64,000 bases of DNA from Aquabacterium parvum (GTDB taxonomy: Bacteria; Pseudomonadota; Gammaproteobacteria; Burkholderiales; Burkholderiaceae_C), in the NCBI RefSeq assembly GCF_001447195.1, contig NZ_LFRI01000324.1, forward strand, positions 1 through 64,000. Direction: 5' to 3'. Below, in pieces: positions 25,983-34,507 of this stretch. Below the pieces are notes generated by a model. That model was not told the origin of the DNA and searched no databases. It was given only the letters and a program-made list of their open reading frames with translations. A program made the translations under genes and the position numbers. Numbering within the stretch: the first letter of the stretch is position 1; each line of letters opens with the position of its first letter.

Positions 25983-27368
25983 TTACCCTTGTCGCTGATC
26001 GGCGACAGGGTCGCCGCCGCGGAAGGCATCCGGCGTGAGTCCGTGCTTTTGGAGCAGGCGATAGAACTCGGTGCGGTTGCGCTGGGCCAGGCGGGCGGCG
26101 TCGGCCACGCTGCCGTCGGTCAGCTTGAGCAGCCCGACCAGGTAATCGCGCTCGAAGCGCAGCCGCGCCTCGGCCAGCGGCAGGATCGCCACGCCGGGCG
26201 TGCGCAAGGCGCGCTGAACCAGCGCCAGGGGGATCAGGGGCGTGGTGGCCAGCGCGCAAACCTGCTCGACCACGTTGTTCAACTGGCGCACGTTGCCGGG
26301 CCAGGGCGCGGTGACCAGGGCCGACATGGCTTCCGGCGCGAAGCCGTTCAAGGGCTTGTTGTACTTGAGGGCCAGGCGCGCGAGGAAGTGGTTCGCCAGC
26401 AAGGGGATGTCTTCGCGGCGTTCGCTCAAGGGCGGCAGGGTCAGGCTCACGACGTTGAGCCGGTAATACAGGTCTTCGCGAAACTGGCCCGAGGCCATCG
26501 CGGCGTCCAGGTCGCGGTGGGTGGCCGAGACGATGCGCACGTCCACCGGCACGGCTTCGCTGGCGCCCACCGGTCGCACCTGGCGCTCTTGCAGCACGCG
26601 CAGCAGCTTGACCTGCAGGGGCGGGGGCATGTCCCCGATCTCGTCGAGGAACAGGGTGCCGCCTTGTGCCGCCTGGAACAGGCCTCGGTGGTTGGAGACC
26701 GCGCCGGTGAACGCCCCCTTGACGTGCCCGAACAGCTCGGACTCCAGCAGGTTTTCAGGGATCGCGCCGCAGTTGACGGCCACGAACGGTTGACCGGCCC
26801 GCGCGCTGGCGCGGTGGATGGCTTGCGCCAGCACCTCCTTGCCCGTGCCGCTTTCGCCCCGGATCAGCACGCTGGCGTCGGTGCCGGCCACCATGCGGGC
26901 CTCGGACAGCAGCTCCGCCATGGTGCTGGAGCGGCTGACGATGTCGGCCTGCCAGTCGGGCGAGGCCAGGTCGGCGTGGACGGGCTCCGGCGCGCTGACC
27001 TGCAGCGCGCGCTGCACCACCTCCAGCAGCGCCTTGCCGTCGAAGGGTTTGGTGAGGTAGCAGAACACGCCGCGAGAGGTCGCGCCCACCGCATCGGGGA
27101 TGGTGCCGTGGGCGGTCAGCAAGATGACGGGCAAGGACGGGTGGCGCGAGCGGATGGCGTCGAACAGCGCCAGGCCGTCCATGCCGGGCAGTTGCACGTC
27201 GCTGACCACGACCTGCGGGCGTTCGACACCCAATGCGGCCAGCGCCTTTTCAGCCGTCTCCACCGCCGTGACACGCAGGCCCGCGCCGCTCAGGCGCATC
27301 GACAGCAGCCTCAGGAGGTCGGGGTCGTCGTCAACGAGCAGGATGTTGGCGGGCGTCATGGACGTCAT
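25983..27368 (-). CDS. glrR: Sigma-54-dependent response regulator GlrR/QseF
   Basis: 461 residues: receiver domain with Asp57 ([12 protein letters not shown]), AAA+ sigma-54 activator domain with Walker A GESGTGKE, the GAFTGA loop that contacts sigma-54, and Walker [11 protein letters not shown], then a short Fis-like helix-turn-helix near the C-terminus ([20 protein letters not shown]). Phosphorylated GlrR activates sigma-54 promoters; in enterobacteria these drive small RNAs controlling glucosamine-6-phosphate synthase. The gene overlaps the QseG-like gene by ATGA and is the last of the operon. Confidence 0.88.
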   Translation of the reverse strand: MTSMTPANILLVDDDPDLLRLLSMRLSGAGLRVTAVETAEKALAALGVERPQVVVSDVQLPGMDGLALFDAIRSRHPSLPVILLTAHGTIPDAVGATSRGVFCYLTKPFDGKALLEVVQRALQVSAPEPVHADLASPDWQADIVSRSSTMAELLSEARMVAGTDASVLIRGESGTGKEVLAQAIHRASARAGQPFVAVNCGAIPENLLESELFGHVKGAFTGAVSNHRGLFQAAQGGTLFLDEIGDMPPPLQVKLLRVLQERQVRPVGASEAVPVDVRIVSATHRDLDAAMASGQFREDLYYRLNVVSLTLPPLSERREDIPLLANHFLARLALKYNKPLNGFAPEAMSALVTAPWPGNVRQLNNVVEQVCALATTPLIPLALVQRALRTPGVAILPLAEARLRFERDYLVGLLKLTDGSVADAARLAQRNRTEFYRLLQKHGLTPDAFRGGDPVADQRQG

Positions 27369-27991
27369 GGTCGGCTGGCGGGCGCTGCAGGCGCCGCGCG
27401 CTGGTTGAGGCTGCGCTCGATCGACTTGAGGGCCTCGAGCTTTTCGTTGAGCTGGTCGATGCGGCGCTGGCTGTCGCGCTGTTGATCGCGCAGTTGCGCA
27501 TTCAGCCGCTCCGCCTGCTCTTGCAGCCGCCGCTGTTCGCTCAGCAAGGCCTTGAGGAGCAGGGCCGGGTGGCGCCACGCCAGCGCTTCAGGGTCGGTTC
27601 GCTGGAGCACACCCTGCAGCAAGTCCAGCGCTCGGGCGGTGTCGCCAGGTGCTTGCAACAGGCCCAGCAGCAAGGCCAGCTCCAGGCTTTGCTCCGGCGT
27701 GGCGCGGCCATCGCCCAACGCCGCGGCGTGCAGGGGCCACTGATCTGGCGGGGTGGACGCGATGCGGTCCTGGATGGCGGACCAGGTCCGAGCGGCCTGC
27801 GCCACGTCGGGTGTGGGTGCCGCACGGGGGGCCGAGGCGGCCTGCGGCGGCTCAGGTTGCGGCTCGGGGAGGCGCGGTGACCAAGGGGTGCAGGCCACGC
27901 AAAGCGCGGACAGCAGGCCTGCGACGAGTGCCGTCAGGCGTGCTGCGGGGGCGGGTCGCGCCGCTCGGGCGGATCGGTCAAACGGGGGCAT
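27365..27991 (-). CDS. QseG-like lipoprotein of the glrK-glrR operon
   Basis: 208 residues with a signal sequence and lipobox ending at LCVACT (Cys about residue 34). A Pro/Ala-rich linker follows, then a helical region and a C-terminal coiled coil (RRLQEQAERLNAQLRDQQRD, about residues 160-195). In enterobacteria QseG is an outer-membrane lipoprotein that stimulates the kinase GlrK. Sequence similarity is limited, so the name rests on position between kinase and regulator and on the lipoprotein/coiled-coil layout. It overlaps both neighbours. Confidence 0.65.
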   Translation of the reverse strand: MPPFDRSARAARPAPAARLTALVAGLLSALCVACTPWSPRLPEPQPEPPQAASAPRAAPTPDVAQAARTWSAIQDRIASTPPDQWPLHAAALGDGRATPEQSLELALLLGLLQAPGDTARALDLLQGVLQRTDPEALAWRHPALLLKALLSEQRRLQEQAERLNAQLRDQQRDSQRRIDQLNEKLEALKSIERSLNQRAAPAAPASRP

Positions 27992-29447
27992 GAGGCAATT
28001 CGATGCGGAAATGGGCGCCGCGGTTGGTGGGCGCAGGCGAAGGATGCGGGAGCAGGCTGACGCGGCCCCCATGCGCATCGATGTACTCGCGCACGATGGA
28101 CAGGCCGATGCCGGTGCCGCGCACGGCGCCTTCCGGCTGGACTTCCCCCCGGTAGAACGGCTCGAACACGCGATCGACATCGGATGCTGCCACACCGGGG
28201 CCGTCGTCGAAGAGGTCGAGCACCACCTGGCCGGGCGCGTGGCCGAGCTCGAAGCGGATGTGCCCGCCGTTGGGGGTGAAGCGGATGGCGTTGGACAGCA
28301 GGTTGCCCAAGGCCGTGCCGAGCTTGTCGGCGTCGATCGCCGGCGGCGGGGCGTCGCCCTGCACCGTCACCTCGATGCGCTTGGCCTGCCATTGCAGCTG
28401 CTGTGCGGAGATCTGCTGCTCGATGAGGTCCCGCAAGTCGGTCGGGCGCCGCACGAGCTTGCGGGCCTCGAAGGCGGCGGCGTTGAAGCGCAGCAGGTCC
28501 TCGATCTGTGCCTGCAGGGTCTGGACGTTGTGTCCGAGGATGCGGGCCACTTCGCGCTGGTCTGGGTTGAGGGGGCCGGTCACGCCCTCTTCGAGGATCG
28601 CGACGCCTTCGCGCAGCGCGGCCAACGGGGTCTTCAGCTCGTGAGAGATGTGGCGCAGGAAGCGCGACTTGTCGTCGTCCAGCTCCTTGAGGCGCAGGCG
28701 CAGCCAGTCGAGTCGGGTGCCCAGGGCGCGCAAGTCGCTGGGGCCCTGCACGGCGACGGGCTCGTTCAGGCGGTTCTCGCCCAGTTGCACGATGGCGCGC
28801 TCGAGCCGCTTGAGCGGCCGTGCCAGCCACAGCGCGAGCGCAAGCGCCAGGCCCACGGCCAGCGAGATGCCGGCCAGCATCTGGCGACGCAGCGCCGAGC
28901 GGCCTGCGTCGATGGCGTCCTGCAAAGCTGCGTTGCGGGCCTGGCTGGCCTGGCGCATCGCGAGGCTGACCTCGGCGTTGATTTCATGCAGCGACTGGAA
29001 CGAGCCGACGATGTCCTCGCCGTTGAGGCCGTGCTGGCGTGTCGAGGAGCCCAACTGCCTGCCGATGGCGGCCATCTGCTGGTTCCAGCGGTTCACCAGG
29101 GCCGCGTCCAGGCCGTGCAGCGCGAGGGTGTGCAGGCTGCGCTGGGCCTCGTCCTTGGCCTGGTCGTGGCGCTGCAGGAGGGAGGCATCGCCCAGCACCA
29201 GGAACTGGCGGGCGGCGCGCTCCATCGCCACGCCGCGCTCTTCCAGGCGCTGGCCTTCAGCGGCCTCGAGGGCGGCGCGGTCGGCTTCGTCCTGGCTCTG
29301 CGCCAGCAGGCGCTCGAGCATGTAGAGGCCGTTGAACGACGCCGCGGCCAGCAGCCCTGCGATGAGCAGGAGGGCCAGCAGCAAAAGACGGCGGAAGGAC
29401 AGGCGCGAGAGCACGTGGGGGCAGCAAGAGTGGGGCGACCCCTTCAC
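27978..29447 (-). CDS. glrK: Sensor histidine kinase GlrK/QseE
   Basis: 489 residues: N-terminal membrane helix (residues ~18-38), a ~140-residue helical sensor region, second helix (MLAGISLAVGLALALALWL), HAMP linker, HisKA with His269 (RHISHELKTPLAAL), and HATPase with N box NAIRFT, G1 DDGPGVA and G2 GTGIGLSI. It is the first gene of the three-gene operon with qseG-like and glrR; partner assignment is therefore strong. The preceding SMC-type gene ends 26 bases upstream on the same strand, so read-through from that operon is possible. Confidence 0.88.
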   Translation of the reverse strand: MKGSPHSCCPHVLSRLSFRRLLLLALLLIAGLLAAASFNGLYMLERLLAQSQDEADRAALEAAEGQRLEERGVAMERAARQFLVLGDASLLQRHDQAKDEAQRSLHTLALHGLDAALVNRWNQQMAAIGRQLGSSTRQHGLNGEDIVGSFQSLHEINAEVSLAMRQASQARNAALQDAIDAGRSALRRQMLAGISLAVGLALALALWLARPLKRLERAIVQLGENRLNEPVAVQGPSDLRALGTRLDWLRLRLKELDDDKSRFLRHISHELKTPLAALREGVAILEEGVTGPLNPDQREVARILGHNVQTLQAQIEDLLRFNAAAFEARKLVRRPTDLRDLIEQQISAQQLQWQAKRIEVTVQGDAPPPAIDADKLGTALGNLLSNAIRFTPNGGHIRFELGHAPGQVVLDLFDDGPGVAASDVDRVFEPFYRGEVQPEGAVRGTGIGLSIVREYIDAHGGRVSLLPHPSPAPTNRGAHFRIELPHAPV

Positions 29448-29473
29448 TGTGCCATGCCGAGCTCAATGCAGCT

Positions 29474-32290
29474 TCAATAAGCCTCGGCCGGCACGCGTCG
29501 CTGCAGCACCCCGATCGGCGGCGCCCAGCGCTGGCCCTTGGGCTTCTTGGCCGTCACCAGCGTGATGTCGGCGGGCTCGAACACCTCGACGTTGTGCGTG
29601 ATCGGCGTGGTCAGCACGTACTGCGCGCGCGTGGAGCGCAGGAAGTGGCCGACCAGCTGGATGTTGCGCACGTCCAGGTGGGCGAAGGGCTCGTCGATGA
29701 AGACGAAGCCGCCGGGCGTTTCGTCGTCCTTCATCAGGCCCACGAGCAGGATGAGGGATTTGATGACCTGCTGGCCGCCCGAGGCTTCGCCGTCGTTGAG
29801 GCCGATGTGGCCCTTGCCGTCGAAGTTGAAGTGGATCTTGAGTTCGGCCTGGCGCAGGGTGGTGTCGTCGTCGCCGAGGTGGGGCAGCTCGCACTGCACG
29901 TCCACGCCGGCGAGCTGGCCGAGTTCGATCACGTTCTTGCGATAGCGGCGCACAGTGACCTTGAGCACGTCGGTGTAGCGCTCGCGGGCGTTGTCCACGG
30001 CGATGGCGGCGGCGGCGTTGCTGGCCTTGCGCTGGCTCAGTTCGTCTTCCTGGCGCAGCACGTTGGCGTTCATCAGCGTGAGCTGCTCGACCACAGTGGC
30101 GTCGGTTTCCCACTGGCCCTCGGTGAGCTCGCGGTCCACGGCTTCGGCGCGCAGGCGGGCCTGGGTGGCGTTGCCGTAGTGCGCCTGCATCTCGCGGATG
30201 CGCTCGGGGCTGCGCCAGTGCTTGGGCAGCGAGTGCTTGACCTCGCGGGACATCAGCGCCTGGCCGAGCAGGTCGTCGAAGCGGGCCTGCCATTCGCGTT
30301 CGTGCTGGGCGCTGCGTTGTTCGATGTGGGCGAGCTTCTCTTGCGCCTGTCGGTAGGCGTGCTGAGCGTTGGTCTGCTCGACCACGGCGTGCTTGAGCTC
30401 GGCTTCCGATTGCTGCCAGCGCTCACCGGCGTCCATGCGGGCCTGCTTGAGCACGGGCAACTGGCGCCGGGCTTCGGCGAACTCGGCTTCGCGCTCGACC
30501 AGCTCGGCCGCGGCGGTGAAGCCTTGCGCGGCCTGGCGGGCGTCCTGCAGCTGGCGATCGAAGAAGGCCTGGTCGCGCACGAGGCGCGTCATCTCTTCGT
30601 CGAGCTGGGCCAGGCGGTTTTCGATGGAGTCGCGGCGCGTGGCCACGGCCGAGGCGCCGAACTGGTGCTGGCTGGGCTCGACCCAGACCGAGCGGCCGCC
30701 ACGGCCATCGCGGTGGTAGGCCTCGGGGGTGATCCACTCGCCGCCAACCTTCACGCCCGCTTCGGTGTTGTCGACGCGGCGGATGTGTTCGAGCTGGCGC
30801 AGCAGCCAGCGCGGGGCCGGGGCGGCGAACTTGAGCACGGCCAGCAGGCTGTGCTTGTCAGCATCCTTGGGGGCATCTTCCACATCGGCGACGATGTAGT
30901 GGCGGTAGCGCTCGCGCTCGGCCAGGGCCATGGCCTGGGCCTCGTGGCGCGAGTTGGCCAGCACCACCACCCAGCGGCTGCCGCGCAGCACGCCTTCGGC
31001 GGCGGCACGCCAGCGCTCATCGGTGATCTCGATGATGTCAGCGATCAGGTGGTGGTTGATGCCGGCTTCGTCGAGCGTGCGGCGAAAGCGCGTGACCTCG
31101 GGCGGAGGCGGGGCCTGGCGCTGGCCCTTGAGGGCGTCCATGGCGCGCTGGGCTTCGTCGCGCTGGTCCTTGAGGCGCTGCCATTGGGTGGACAGCTTTT
31201 GCTTGTGCTCGCTCAGTTCGGCGATGCGCTGCGTGAGCTGGCCGGCATCGCCTTCGACCACGGCCAGGCCTTGCAGCTCGTCGGCGCGCTTGACCAGGAC
31301 CTCGATGGGACGCTCGGCGTCGCGGGCTTCTTCCTGCGTGCGGCGGGCGGTGCGCACCTTGGCTTCGAGGGCTTCGACGCGTTCGGCGGCGGTGGTCTGG
31401 TCTTGCAGGCGCTGCAGCAGGTCGGCCTTGACCTGGCCGTGGGCGCGGCGGTCTTCGGCCGACTGGATGCGTTGACGGTGCAGTTCGCGCAGCTTGGTGG
31501 CCAGGGACTTGCGCGTCTCCTGGTTGCTCAACACGGGCACGACCTCGGTGGCCAGGGTTTCGCGCTCCTGGCACTTGAGCTCGTACTGGCGGTGGTTGTT
31601 GACACGGGCTTCGAGCTCGGCGCGTTGCGCGCGGCCGTGCGACAGCTCGCGCTCGGCGGCTTCGACTTCCTGCAGCAGTTGCTTCTGGTGGGTGCGGGCC
31701 TCGTCGTAGCGGTCGAGCACCTCCTGGTCACCGAAGACGTCGAAGACCAGGCGCAGCAGCTCCTTGGGGCTGTATTCGCACAGGCGGTCGGTCTGGCCTT
31801 GTTCGAGGGCCAGCACTTTGGCGATGGCGCGGCTCAATCCCGCGCCTTCGAGGCGTTTGCGCCAGTTGTCGATGCCCAGCCATTCGCGGTCGCCGCGCTC
31901 GATCAGCGTTTCGATCGAGATGTCGCCCTCGACCATGATGTAGCGGCGTGTCCAGTCGCCGCCGTTGCGGTCGATGCGGCAGGCCAGCGTGACCACGTCC
32001 GCGTACAGCAGGCAGCGCGCGAAGGGGCGGTTGGAGGACTGGCGGTTGCGCGGGCGGTTGTCGACCGTGGCGCGCAGCCAGGCGCTGTCGGCGTTGGCGT
32101 GGCGGGCGTAGGTCTTGTAATTGCGGCCGCCCGAGCATTCGAGGCCCAGCAGCGTGCGCATGGCGTCGAGCAGGGTGGTCTTGCCCGAGCCGTTGGGGCC
32201 GGCGACGGTGATGATGGCGCCGTCGAGCGGCAGGGACAGGCGCTGGCAGTAATCCCAGTGCAGCAGTTCGAGGCTTTGCAGGTGGAACAT
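29474..32290 (-). CDS. mksB: SMC/MukB-like ATPase, MksB-type condensin subunit
   Basis: 938 residues, close to the ~950 of Pseudomonas MksB. The head ATPase is split as in all SMC proteins: Walker A GPNGSGKTT (31-39) and Q-loop ALEQGQTDRL at the N-terminus, signature ASGGQQ (Ser837) and Walker B FVFIDEP (Asp866, Glu867) with D-loop FAHLD at the C-terminus. Between lie two long coiled coils and a compact hinge around residues 470-560. Partners are the two genes upstream (MksE-, MksF-like). Such complexes extrude or trap DNA in chromosome organisation or plasmid restriction. It starts 5 bases after the MksE-like gene. Confidence 0.78.
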   Translation of the reverse strand: MFHLQSLELLHWDYCQRLSLPLDGAIITVAGPNGSGKTTLLDAMRTLLGLECSGGRNYKTYARHANADSAWLRATVDNRPRNRQSSNRPFARCLLYADVVTLACRIDRNGGDWTRRYIMVEGDISIETLIERGDREWLGIDNWRKRLEGAGLSRAIAKVLALEQGQTDRLCEYSPKELLRLVFDVFGDQEVLDRYDEARTHQKQLLQEVEAAERELSHGRAQRAELEARVNNHRQYELKCQERETLATEVVPVLSNQETRKSLATKLRELHRQRIQSAEDRRAHGQVKADLLQRLQDQTTAAERVEALEAKVRTARRTQEEARDAERPIEVLVKRADELQGLAVVEGDAGQLTQRIAELSEHKQKLSTQWQRLKDQRDEAQRAMDALKGQRQAPPPPEVTRFRRTLDEAGINHHLIADIIEITDERWRAAAEGVLRGSRWVVVLANSRHEAQAMALAERERYRHYIVADVEDAPKDADKHSLLAVLKFAAPAPRWLLRQLEHIRRVDNTEAGVKVGGEWITPEAYHRDGRGGRSVWVEPSQHQFGASAVATRRDSIENRLAQLDEEMTRLVRDQAFFDRQLQDARQAAQGFTAAAELVEREAEFAEARRQLPVLKQARMDAGERWQQSEAELKHAVVEQTNAQHAYRQAQEKLAHIEQRSAQHEREWQARFDDLLGQALMSREVKHSLPKHWRSPERIREMQAHYGNATQARLRAEAVDRELTEGQWETDATVVEQLTLMNANVLRQEDELSQRKASNAAAAIAVDNARERYTDVLKVTVRRYRKNVIELGQLAGVDVQCELPHLGDDDTTLRQAELKIHFNFDGKGHIGLNDGEASGGQQVIKSLILLVGLMKDDETPGGFVFIDEPFAHLDVRNIQLVGHFLRSTRAQYVLTTPITHNVEVFEPADITLVTAKKPKGQRWAPPIGVLQRRVPAEAY

Positions 32291-32295
32291 GGGGA

Positions 32296-33024
32296 TCAGG
32301 CCTCGTCTTCTTCGTCAGCGATGTCGTCGTCGTGTTCGTCTTCGGCCGGGTGCGTCAAGGCCAGTGGCAGGTTGGCCTGCAGCTCCTTGGCCTGCACCAG
32401 CACGTCGGCCAGCGCGCCTTGCAGGATGCGCGGCGCCAGCGCGTCGTAATCGAGCAGCAGATCGAGCAGCGGCCCTTCACCGATGTCCTCGCCCTTGCGC
32501 ACGATGAAGCCGTGGTTCTCCAGGCGCTTGAGGTTGGTGTCCAGGCGCGTCTTCTTGCCCAACTGCACGCCGAAGTCGGCCAGCAGCGCGCGGTAGGGCA
32601 CCAGCGGGCTGACGCTGGCCGCCGTGGGCACCGGGCGCTCGCGGCCGAACATGTCGTTCTGGTCGTCGCCATTGGCGCTGGCGGCGCGGGCCTGCTGGCG
32701 CTCGCGCTTGGGCAGGATGATCAGCGCCCACAGCAGCACCAGCAGCGAGACGGCGTCGCGCGGCAGGTCGATGTTGTTGTGGCTGTTCAGCCCCGCCTCG
32801 CCGAACACGGCGGTCTCGGCCGGGCGCAGCAGCGCCACGCTGACGTGGTCGGCATACAGGTTGTCGATCAGGCGCAGGCCCACCTGGGCCAGGCGGTCTT
32901 GCGTGGCGGCCCACAGGTCGGCGTCGACCAGGGCGCGGCGCACCTTGGGGTGCTGGCGGGGCAGCCAGCGGCGGGCAAGCAGCTCGGCCGCCAGCAGGGC
33001 GGCGTCGTCCAGGTGTTGGCTCAT
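32296..33024 (-). CDS. mksE: MksE-like condensin accessory protein (kite type)
   Basis: 242 residues, the expected size of MksE/MukE winged-helix 'kite' subunits that bind the kleisin linker. Visible features are a helical N-terminus, a central winged-helix-like part (GVQLGKKTRLDTNLKRLENHGFI) and an acidic C-terminal tail made almost only of Glu and Asp. Direct sequence recognition is weak; the call depends mainly on operon position, overlapping the kleisin-like gene by ATGA and lying 5 bases before the SMC gene. Confidence 0.65.
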   Translation of the reverse strand: MSQHLDDAALLAAELLARRWLPRQHPKVRRALVDADLWAATQDRLAQVGLRLIDNLYADHVSVALLRPAETAVFGEAGLNSHNNIDLPRDAVSLLVLLWALIILPKRERQQARAASANGDDQNDMFGRERPVPTAASVSPLVPYRALLADFGVQLGKKTRLDTNLKRLENHGFIVRKGEDIGEGPLLDLLLDYDALAPRILQGALADVLVQAKELQANLPLALTHPAEDEHDDDIADEEDEA

Positions 33025-34376
33025 GTCGGTGTCGGTTCGGTGTCAGAGGCTGCCGCAGAGGTGGGTGCCGGTGCGGCAGCCAGCGGCGTCAGCACGCCTT
33101 CGCTGATGAGGACCACGGCTTCGTCCTGCGGCTCGATCTGGCGGGGCTCGAACTGCCAGCGCCAGGGCGAGCGGGCGAGGTCCCCCGTGAGGCCCTTCAT
33201 GGTCTGCGCCTGCGGGTCGCCCAGCAGGGGCATGAGCTGCATGCGGTAGGCAGCCTGGGCAAAGCGGCCGCCCAGCACGGCTTCGTGCACCTGGCGTGGT
33301 GCGTCGCCAGCGGTCTGCCATTGGCTCAGTCGGTCGATCAGGTTGCCCAGCTCGGCCGGCAGGCTCAGGGTTTCGAGCGAGCCGGTGGCGGCTTCGGCGG
33401 GCGGCGGCAGGCCATCGGCGAGGCCGGCGGGTGGGCGGTCGCGTTCGAACTCGCCTTCGGCCACGTCGATGAGGTCGTGCTGGCTGACCAGCACCGTGCG
33501 CACGGGCAGGCTCAACGCTTCGCCCAGCAGGGTGTCGAGCGCGGGGTGGCGCTGCAGCCACAGGCGCACGTCCGAGGTCGTCAGGCCGGTGGAGCCCAGT
33601 GTCACGCGCTGGCGGTCAGCCTGCTGCAGGGCGCGCGTGAACTGGCTGGCCATGGCCAGCAGGCGAGCCTGCTCCTGGCCGATGGCGCGGGCCTCGCGTT
33701 CCAGTCGCGGGTCGTCGTGCTCGGCGCGGATCAGCGCGGTCAGCGCCTGGCCAGCGCGGTCGACGAGGTCGAGCGCGCGATCGAAGCGCGGCTGCGCGGC
33801 CCGCAGGCGCGACTCGGAGCCGCTGGCGATCGCTTCGGCGAACTCGTCGTGCAGCCGCGCGAGCTGGGCGTGCAGGTGCTTGAGCTGGTTGGCGTTGACC
33901 AGGCCCAACTGCTGCGCGCCGGCCACCTGGGCCAGCAGCGAAGCCATCTCGTCTTCTTCGACCAGGGCGGGCGGGGCGGTCAGCGGCGCCAGCAGGCCGT
34001 GCACCTGCTGCGCCAGCGGGGGCAGGTGGTAGTCCTGGGCGGTGGCGTCCCAGGCCAGCAGGTTGATGTCACGCAGGCGCTTGAGCGCGGTCTCCAGCGC
34101 CTCGGGCAGCAGCATGTGAAAGAGGCGGTTGACCTCGTCGCGCGACAGGCGCGCCTGCGGCTGCGTGGCCAGCTCCATGAAGCACCACAGGCGCAGCTGC
34201 ACGTGAGCCTGCGGTCCGCTGAACAGGCCGCGCAGAGCGTCGATCAGCGGCAGGCGGTGTTGCAGGGCGGCGGAAAGGGGCGCGTGAATGGGGCTTTCGT
34301 TGTCACGAAAAAATCCGTCGAAACCGATCGTTTCAGATGGGCTGTCTTGCAGGTCTTGGGGCGGGGCCTCACTCAT
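33021..34376 (-). CDS. mksF: MksF-like kleisin subunit
   Basis: 451 residues, similar in length to MukF/MksF. A predicted winged-helix N-terminal part (to about residue 130, with SRDEVNRLFHMLLPEALETALKR-like helices) is followed by a long helical middle domain and a C-terminal region that would reach the SMC head. It is the first gene of the operon in the order mksF-mksE-mksB, the order known in Pseudomonas. ATG 34376 is chosen because the upstream in-frame stretch is low in coding character. The kleisin role is inferred from context more than from motifs. Confidence 0.65.
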   Translation of the reverse strand: MSEAPPQDLQDSPSETIGFDGFFRDNESPIHAPLSAALQHRLPLIDALRGLFSGPQAHVQLRLWCFMELATQPQARLSRDEVNRLFHMLLPEALETALKRLRDINLLAWDATAQDYHLPPLAQQVHGLLAPLTAPPALVEEDEMASLLAQVAGAQQLGLVNANQLKHLHAQLARLHDEFAEAIASGSESRLRAAQPRFDRALDLVDRAGQALTALIRAEHDDPRLEREARAIGQEQARLLAMASQFTRALQQADRQRVTLGSTGLTTSDVRLWLQRHPALDTLLGEALSLPVRTVLVSQHDLIDVAEGEFERDRPPAGLADGLPPPAEAATGSLETLSLPAELGNLIDRLSQWQTAGDAPRQVHEAVLGGRFAQAAYRMQLMPLLGDPQAQTMKGLTGDLARSPWRWQFEPRQIEPQDEAVVLISEGVLTPLAAAPAPTSAAASDTEPTPT

Positions 34377-34507
34377 GGCTGCATTGTGCCGGAGTCGCGA
34401 TCGTGCCAGATCCGGCTTTGGCGCGCCTGTTGGCGTGATACCGTGGTTTGGGTCCGGCGCCTGAATGGCTCGGGACACATTCAACACACTTCAATCAGGA
34501 GCTCCCC

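Noticed and set aside
29594-32449. Very long open frame antisense to the SMC-type gene (also at 36989-39148, 41460-43964, 54396-57215 and others)
   Set aside because: These mirror frames have low-complexity His/Gln/Arg/Gly-rich translations and no motifs. They arise from strong GC bias at third codon positions of the real genes on the other strand.
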